DNA from: an uncultured Porphyromonadaceae bacterium
GTDB lineage: Bacteria > Bacteroidota > Bacteroidia > Bacteroidales > Muribaculaceae
DNA length: 8,267 nt
Direction: 5' to 3'
NCBI GenBank assembly: GCA_902475285.1
Contig: CABRZA010000113.1
Coordinates: forward strand, 1-8,267
Shown here: positions 4,872-8,267 of the stretch, one piece after another
Numbering within the stretch: the stretch's first letter is position 1
How the letters are laid out: each line of letters starts with the position of its first letter
The notes under the pieces: generated by a model
What the model was told of the DNA's origin: nothing
Database searches by the model: none
The model's input: the letters and a program-made list of their open reading frames with translations, nothing else
Program-made: the position numbers and the translations under genes

Positions 4872-6341
4872 TCAGCGGAGATAGTTGATTACGTCGCGCT
4901 GTATGCGCGAGTTGAAGAAGGCATTCGAGGCGAGGTAGAGCGGCAGTGCCACGGCAATCATCACTGCGAGCTTCGCCCACGCCGGCTCCACGAGCGAGGC
5001 ACCAAGCAGCATCAGTGGGATAATGAGCAGCGTCTGCGCCACATAGGGCAGCATGTCGGTAATGAAGCTCCACAGGCTCGCGTGCATGCGGCGCAGGACT
5101 GCCGCGAGCGACACGCCCCACGCCACCGCCGACGCCACCAGCTGCCCCAGGAGCATTATCATGATGCCGTACACCGGGTCGTCGGGCGTGGTGAGCGACA
5201 TGAAGGGGAAGGTTATGGCCAGGGCTATGACGGCCACGGCGTCGCGCACTATTTCGAGGCGCACAATGGCGCCTCCGTGCCCCAGGGCAAGAAGATAGTT
5301 GGAGTAGAGCGACGTGAAAACGGTGAACACTCCCCGCAGCAGAAGAATCTGAAAAAGAAATATCGAAGCGTCCCACTTCTCGCCGAAAAGGGTGTGGAAG
5401 AGGGGTTTTGCCATGCACATCAACCCCAGCATACAGGGGAAGAGAAGATACGAGGTGAAACGGTTCATCTTCGCCACGGCCTGGCGGAAACGCTCCGGGT
5501 CGTCCTGCACGGCCGAAAGCGTGGGTAGAAACGACGAGGTGAGCACCTGGCTCAGCGAGCTTATGCCCATCTTGCTCCATTTGTCGGCCTGAGTGTAATA
5601 GCCCAGCGGGGCAAGACCCACACGGTTGCCGATGAAGAACGAGTAGATGTTAACGAAAAGCGTGTTGAGAAACGACGTGGCCATCATCTTCGACCCTATT
5701 CCGAAATATCCTTTCAGCGAGGCCACCGAAAAGCGTCGCAACGGGCGCCAGCGCGACGTTGTCCACAGCACGAGGCTCTTCACGGCGGCTATCGTCACCG
5801 TCTGCCACACTATGGCCCACGCCCCGTAGCCGCCCACGGCCAGCGCTATGCCGGCAATCCCGCCCAGGATTAGGCCCAGGGAGTTGGAGAGTGCCACCAT
5901 GCGCACGTCCATGGCCTTCATCAGGCGGTTGGTCTGCACTATGGCCGATGCGTTGAGAATCAGGGCGAGAAACAGCACGCGCGACAGGGGCACCAGGCGC
6001 ATGTCGTGCTGGAAAAGCCCCGCGATGAGCGGCGCCGACACATAGAGCAGGGCATACGCCGTCACGGCCACGAAGATGTTGAACCACAGGACGGTCGAAT
6101 AATCGAGCCGCGTGGGGCGTTTGCGCTGGATGAGCGCGTAGGAGAAGCCCGAGTCGACCAGCAGCGACGCGAAAGCCTGGAACACCAGCAGCGCGCCCAC
6201 AAGGCCGAAGTCCTCCTGGCTGAGCTCGCGGGCGAGCACGATGCCCGTCACGGCATAGAGCACCTGGGTGGCCACGCGGTCCACCAGATTCCATTTCAGC
6301 GAGTTGGCTGTGCGGCTTTTGAGGGTGCTGCCTGCTTTCAC
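4872..6341 (-). CDS. Polysaccharide flippase, Wzx/PST type (oligosaccharide flippase family)
   Basis: A 489-residue multi-pass inner-membrane protein of the MOP superfamily, expected to flip lipid-linked polysaccharide units across the inner membrane. It opens with a family-typical N terminus: a short charged stretch, then SLKWNLVDRVATQVLYAVTG, then LARELSQEDFGLVG (36-49). GYYTQADKWSKMG lies near 247-259. About 12-14 hydrophobic segments run the whole length, and the length is normal. The start is GTG at 6341-6339. The ATG overlapping it (6343-6341) meets a stop at once, and the GTG start gives an N terminus like that of relatives. Only one base separates it from the stop of the upstream DUF2807 gene (TGATGTG on the coding strand), so re-initiation after that gene is likely. 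No glycosyltransferase or sugar-nucleotide genes are adjacent, so its substrate cannot be inferred here. Confidence 0.93.
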   Translation of the reverse strand: MKAGSTLKSRTANSLKWNLVDRVATQVLYAVTGIVLARELSQEDFGLVGALLVFQAFASLLVDSGFSYALIQRKRPTRLDYSTVLWFNIFVAVTAYALLYVSAPLIAGLFQHDMRLVPLSRVLFLALILNASAIVQTNRLMKAMDVRMVALSNSLGLILGGIAGIALAVGGYGAWAIVWQTVTIAAVKSLVLWTTSRWRPLRRFSVASLKGYFGIGSKMMATSFLNTLFVNIYSFFIGNRVGLAPLGYYTQADKWSKMGISSLSQVLTSSFLPTLSAVQDDPERFRQAVAKMNRFTSYLLFPCMLGLMCMAKPLFHTLFGEKWDASIFLFQILLLRGVFTVFTSLYSNYLLALGHGGAIVRLEIVRDAVAVIALAITFPFMSLTTPDDPVYGIMIMLLGQLVASAVAWGVSLAAVLRRMHASLWSFITDMLPYVAQTLLIIPLMLLGASLVEPAWAKLAVMIAVALPLYLASNAFFNSRIQRDVINYLR

Positions 6342-6342
6342 A

Positions 6343-7083
6343 TCACTTGTCGGAGGAGGTTTCGTCGGCTTTCTCCACGGCGCTGTGCGCCTTGACGCCT
6401 ATGCCGCGGTTGGTGATTTTGTCGGGGACGACGTGGTAGAACACCTTGCCCGAGCCGGCGCCGTAGATGCGCAGCCGCCCCGAGGGAGAGCAGTCGATGC
6501 TGCCGGTGCTGAACACGAAGCAGTTTATGTTTTCGGCCAAAAGGTCGCGGGCGTCGATCGAACCCGTGCCCACGTTGCTCAGCCGCGCCTTCGAGGCCAT
6601 GCCCTCGGCGGTGATTGTGCCGCGCCCGGCCGTCACGCCGGCGTCGAAATATGTGGTGTTGATGCCGTGGATTTCGATGCTGCCGTTGCCTATCTGCTTG
6701 GCTTTGAACTCGTCGGCATGGACGTGCGGTGTGGCGAAGACGCGCAGCAGCGAGTCGCCGCTGTTCTCAACCTTGCGCAGACCGGCGGAGTAGACGATAA
6801 CGCGGGGCACCCCCACGATGGGAACTTCGTCGGCCGCCGTGCGTATCGTGAGCCGCTCGGCGTTGTTGCTGAACATAATCTGTGACGCCATCTCGGGCTC
6901 ACATTCAAATACTGCCCAGCCTATCGAGTCGGTGCTCTGGCGGTAGTCCACGGCCACTCCGTCGACCACCGTCAGTTCTACGAAGGGCTGCACGTTGAGG
7001 CGGTATACGGCGCGGTCGGTTTCGTCGGCCCTGAGGCTCACGACTGTGGCGAGGAGAAATAGTATTGTGATGAATTGCTTCAT
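6343..7083 (-). CDS. Exported DUF2807 (head GIN domain) protein
   Basis: A 246-residue secreted or periplasmic protein. Residues 1-19 form a signal peptide (MKQFITILFLLATVVSLRA), with cleavage likely before D20. There is no lipobox cysteine. The mature part resembles DUF2807, once called the putative autotransporter adhesin head GIN domain: an entry strand FVELTVVDGVAVDYRQ (34-49), then recurring G-x-G-[ST] turns at about 131-136 (IGNGSI), 152-157 (AGRGTI), 172-176 (GTGSI), 192-196 (STGSI) and 208-213 (GAGSGK). Spacing near 20 residues suggests a right-handed beta-helix. The C-terminal end (about 232-246) is charged and probably flexible. Function in this family is not established, and adhesion is only a historical label. 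The gene starts ten bases after the dusB stop and ends one base before the flippase GTG, placing it in the middle of a three-gene unit. Confidence 0.9.
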   Translation of the reverse strand: MKQFITILFLLATVVSLRADETDRAVYRLNVQPFVELTVVDGVAVDYRQSTDSIGWAVFECEPEMASQIMFSNNAERLTIRTAADEVPIVGVPRVIVYSAGLRKVENSGDSLLRVFATPHVHADEFKAKQIGNGSIEIHGINTTYFDAGVTAGRGTITAEGMASKARLSNVGTGSIDARDLLAENINCFVFSTGSIDCSPSGRLRIYGAGSGKVFYHVVPDKITNRGIGVKAHSAVEKADETSSDK

Positions 7084-7093
7084 ATGCCGTATG

Positions 7094-8095
7094 TTAGCTG
7101 TTGCTTCTGTTTAGTTGGGGGAGTATTTCGTGCTCTATGCGGTCGAGCACGGCATTGAGAGCCGCGAGGGTGTCGGCGCGCAGCATCTCTATACGCACCG
7201 GCCGGAAAGAGGGTATGCTCTTGAAGAGCGGCGACGCCGCCAGGTGGCGGCGTATGTGGAGTATGCCCCGGTACTCGTCGATGCGCTCCACGCTCTCGCG
7301 TATCTGGCGCCGCAGCAGGGCGAACTTCTCGCTGTCGCTGATTTGCGCCTCCTGCCCCGTGCGGAGGTACGTTGTCATGGAGCGGAATATCCACGGCGCG
7401 CCTATCGATGCGCGGCCCACCATCACGCCGTCAACGCCGTAGCGCTCGAAGGCCTCGACAACGGCCTGAGGCGTGGTGATGTCGCCGTTGCCTATCACGG
7501 GGATATGCAGCCGTGGGTTCTCTTTCACGCGGGCTATTTCGCCCCAGTCGGCCTGCCCGGTGTACATCTGCGAGCGCGTGCGCCCGTGCACCGTAAGCGC
7601 ATGTATGCCGCAGTCCTGCAGCCGTTCGGCAAGGTCGACGATGATTTTGTTCTCGCAGTCCCACCCCAGACGCGTCTTCACCGTCACGGGGAGTTTCACC
7701 GCGTCGACCACCGCGCGCGTGATGGAGAGCATCTTCTCGGGATCGCGGAGCATGCCCGCGCCCGCGCCCTTGCCCGCTACCTTCTTCACGGGGCAGCCGA
7801 AGTTGATGTCGATGATGTCGGGCCCGGCGGCCTCGACGATGCGGGCCGCCTCGACCATGGCGTCGACGTCGCGGCCGTAAATCTGTATGGCCGTCGGGCG
7901 CTCGCCTTCGGCTATGTGCAGCTTGCGAGTGGTGGCTGCGATGTTGCGAACCAGGGCGTCGGCGCTCACAAATTCGGTATATGTCATATCGGCGCCCTGC
8001 TCCTTGCATATTAGGCGGAACGACGCGTCGGTAACGTCCTCCATCGGCGCGAGCATCACAGGCTTGGAGCCCAAATCGACATTCCCTATTTTCAT
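7094..8095 (-). CDS. dusB: tRNA-dihydrouridine synthase, DusB-like
   Basis: An FMN- and NADPH-dependent cytosolic enzyme that reduces particular uridines in the tRNA D loop. The 333-residue product has the Dus TIM-barrel motifs in order: MLAPMEDVTDASFR (14-27), IDINFGCPVKKVAGKGAGAG (95-114) with proton-donor cysteine C101, PVTVKTRLGW (136-145), the FMN/substrate motif HGRTRSQMYTGQADW (170-184), IGNGDI (201-206) and DGVMVGRASIGAPWIF (222-237). A helical C-terminal tRNA-binding part includes IRRHLAASPLFK (281-292). Length is normal. I chose the ATG at 8095, not the in-frame ATG at 8203. The family begins near MKIGNVDLGSKPVMLAPM, and a -7 box at 8121-8114 puts the transcript start just upstream of 8095, inside the longer frame. 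First gene of the minus-strand unit; the next gene is ten bases on. DusB rather than another Dus is judged from motif wording. Confidence 0.95.
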   Translation of the reverse strand: MKIGNVDLGSKPVMLAPMEDVTDASFRLICKEQGADMTYTEFVSADALVRNIAATTRKLHIAEGERPTAIQIYGRDVDAMVEAARIVEAAGPDIIDINFGCPVKKVAGKGAGAGMLRDPEKMLSITRAVVDAVKLPVTVKTRLGWDCENKIIVDLAERLQDCGIHALTVHGRTRSQMYTGQADWGEIARVKENPRLHIPVIGNGDITTPQAVVEAFERYGVDGVMVGRASIGAPWIFRSMTTYLRTGQEAQISDSEKFALLRRQIRESVERIDEYRGILHIRRHLAASPLFKSIPSFRPVRIEMLRADTLAALNAVLDRIEHEILPQLNRSNS

Positions 8096-8113
8096 TATGC
8101 TTAAATTTTTTCG

Positions 8114-8121
8114 CAAAGGTA
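8114..8121 (-). promoter_or_regulatory. -7 box of the dusB promoter
   Basis: On the minus strand these bases read TACCTTTG, a perfect TANNTTTG box. It lies 18 bases upstream of the dusB ATG, so the start of transcription should fall near 8108 with a leader of about 13 bases. No TTTG -33 element is found at 19-21 bases, so the box stands alone. It excludes the longer dusB start at 8203. Confidence 0.7.
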
Positions 8122-8148
8122 CGAAAATACTCCGTAAAAGTGCCTTTG
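8114..8148. repeat. Imperfect inverted repeat over the dusB promoter
   Basis: CAAAGGTAC (8114-8122) and GTGCCTTTG (8140-8148) are inverted copies with one mismatch, separated by 17 bases. One arm contains the dusB -7 box. The other gives a near-match (TGCCTTTG) facing right. It could be an operator, a pair of back-to-back promoter boxes, or chance. Apart from the promoter and this repeat I see nothing assignable in 8096-8267. Confidence 0.4.
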
Positions 8149-8267
8149 AAAAGAAGAATCTCCCAAATTTTGCGCCAAAAACGCCGATTGCCCCTCTATC
8201 CACACCATTCGCTTTTCAATCCGTCCGCTTTCCCGAATACACATATAATCAATACCTTGCCCTGTAT

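Noticed and set aside
7115..8014. 299-codon open frame on the plus strand across dusB
   Set aside because: Antisense to a clear Dus enzyme; composition is shadow-like and no motif is present.
8096..8203. 36-residue N-terminal extension of DusB from an upstream ATG at 8203
   Set aside because: The -7 box at 8114-8121 lies inside this stretch, and Dus proteins start near the internal Met at 8095.

Overview
The window looks like chromosomal DNA from the Bacteroidota, most likely a GC-rich gut Bacteroidales of the Muribaculaceae type. Three things point there: promoters of the Bacteroidota form (TTTG, about 20 bases, TANNTTTG) at 1138-1169 and, as a lone -7 box, at 8114-8121; no Shine-Dalgarno sequence before the main genes; and gene content typical of that group (a ~600-residue LptF/LptG-family permease, a RibBA fusion, a DUF2807 'head GIN' protein). 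The family assignment is inference; the phylum-level assignment is firmer.

Layout. Positions 1-318 hold two plus-strand tRNA genes, Asp(GTC) and Arg(CCT), each followed by a strong hairpin terminator. Positions 317-483 form a compact, non-coding, AT-rich element with perfect 24-bp terminal inverted repeats and TA at both ends, resembling a MITE. A 12-bp hairpin follows at 512-546. A minus-strand gene at 638-1066 encodes a 142-residue protein that looks like the lower half of FtsZ: T7 synergy loop plus C-terminal domain, with no GTP-binding half. A divergent promoter region separates it from a plus-strand cluster (1207-4871): LptF/LptG-family permease, bifunctional riboflavin enzyme RibBA, and an unrecognised 201-residue protein overlapping ribBA by 4 bases. 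A minus-strand cluster (8095 down to 4872) runs the other way: dusB (tRNA dihydrouridine synthase), an exported DUF2807 protein, and a Wzx/PST-type polysaccharide flippase started by GTG one base after the preceding stop. The two clusters meet tail to tail with no intergenic base.

How the genes fit together. The plus cluster joins outer-membrane lipid export to riboflavin synthesis. The minus cluster joins tRNA modification to two envelope-related genes. Both are plausible co-transcription units rather than single pathways. The least ordinary items are the FtsZ-half protein, which could act on FtsZ polymers (inference), and the MITE-like element beside the tRNA genes. The rest is conventional core genome.
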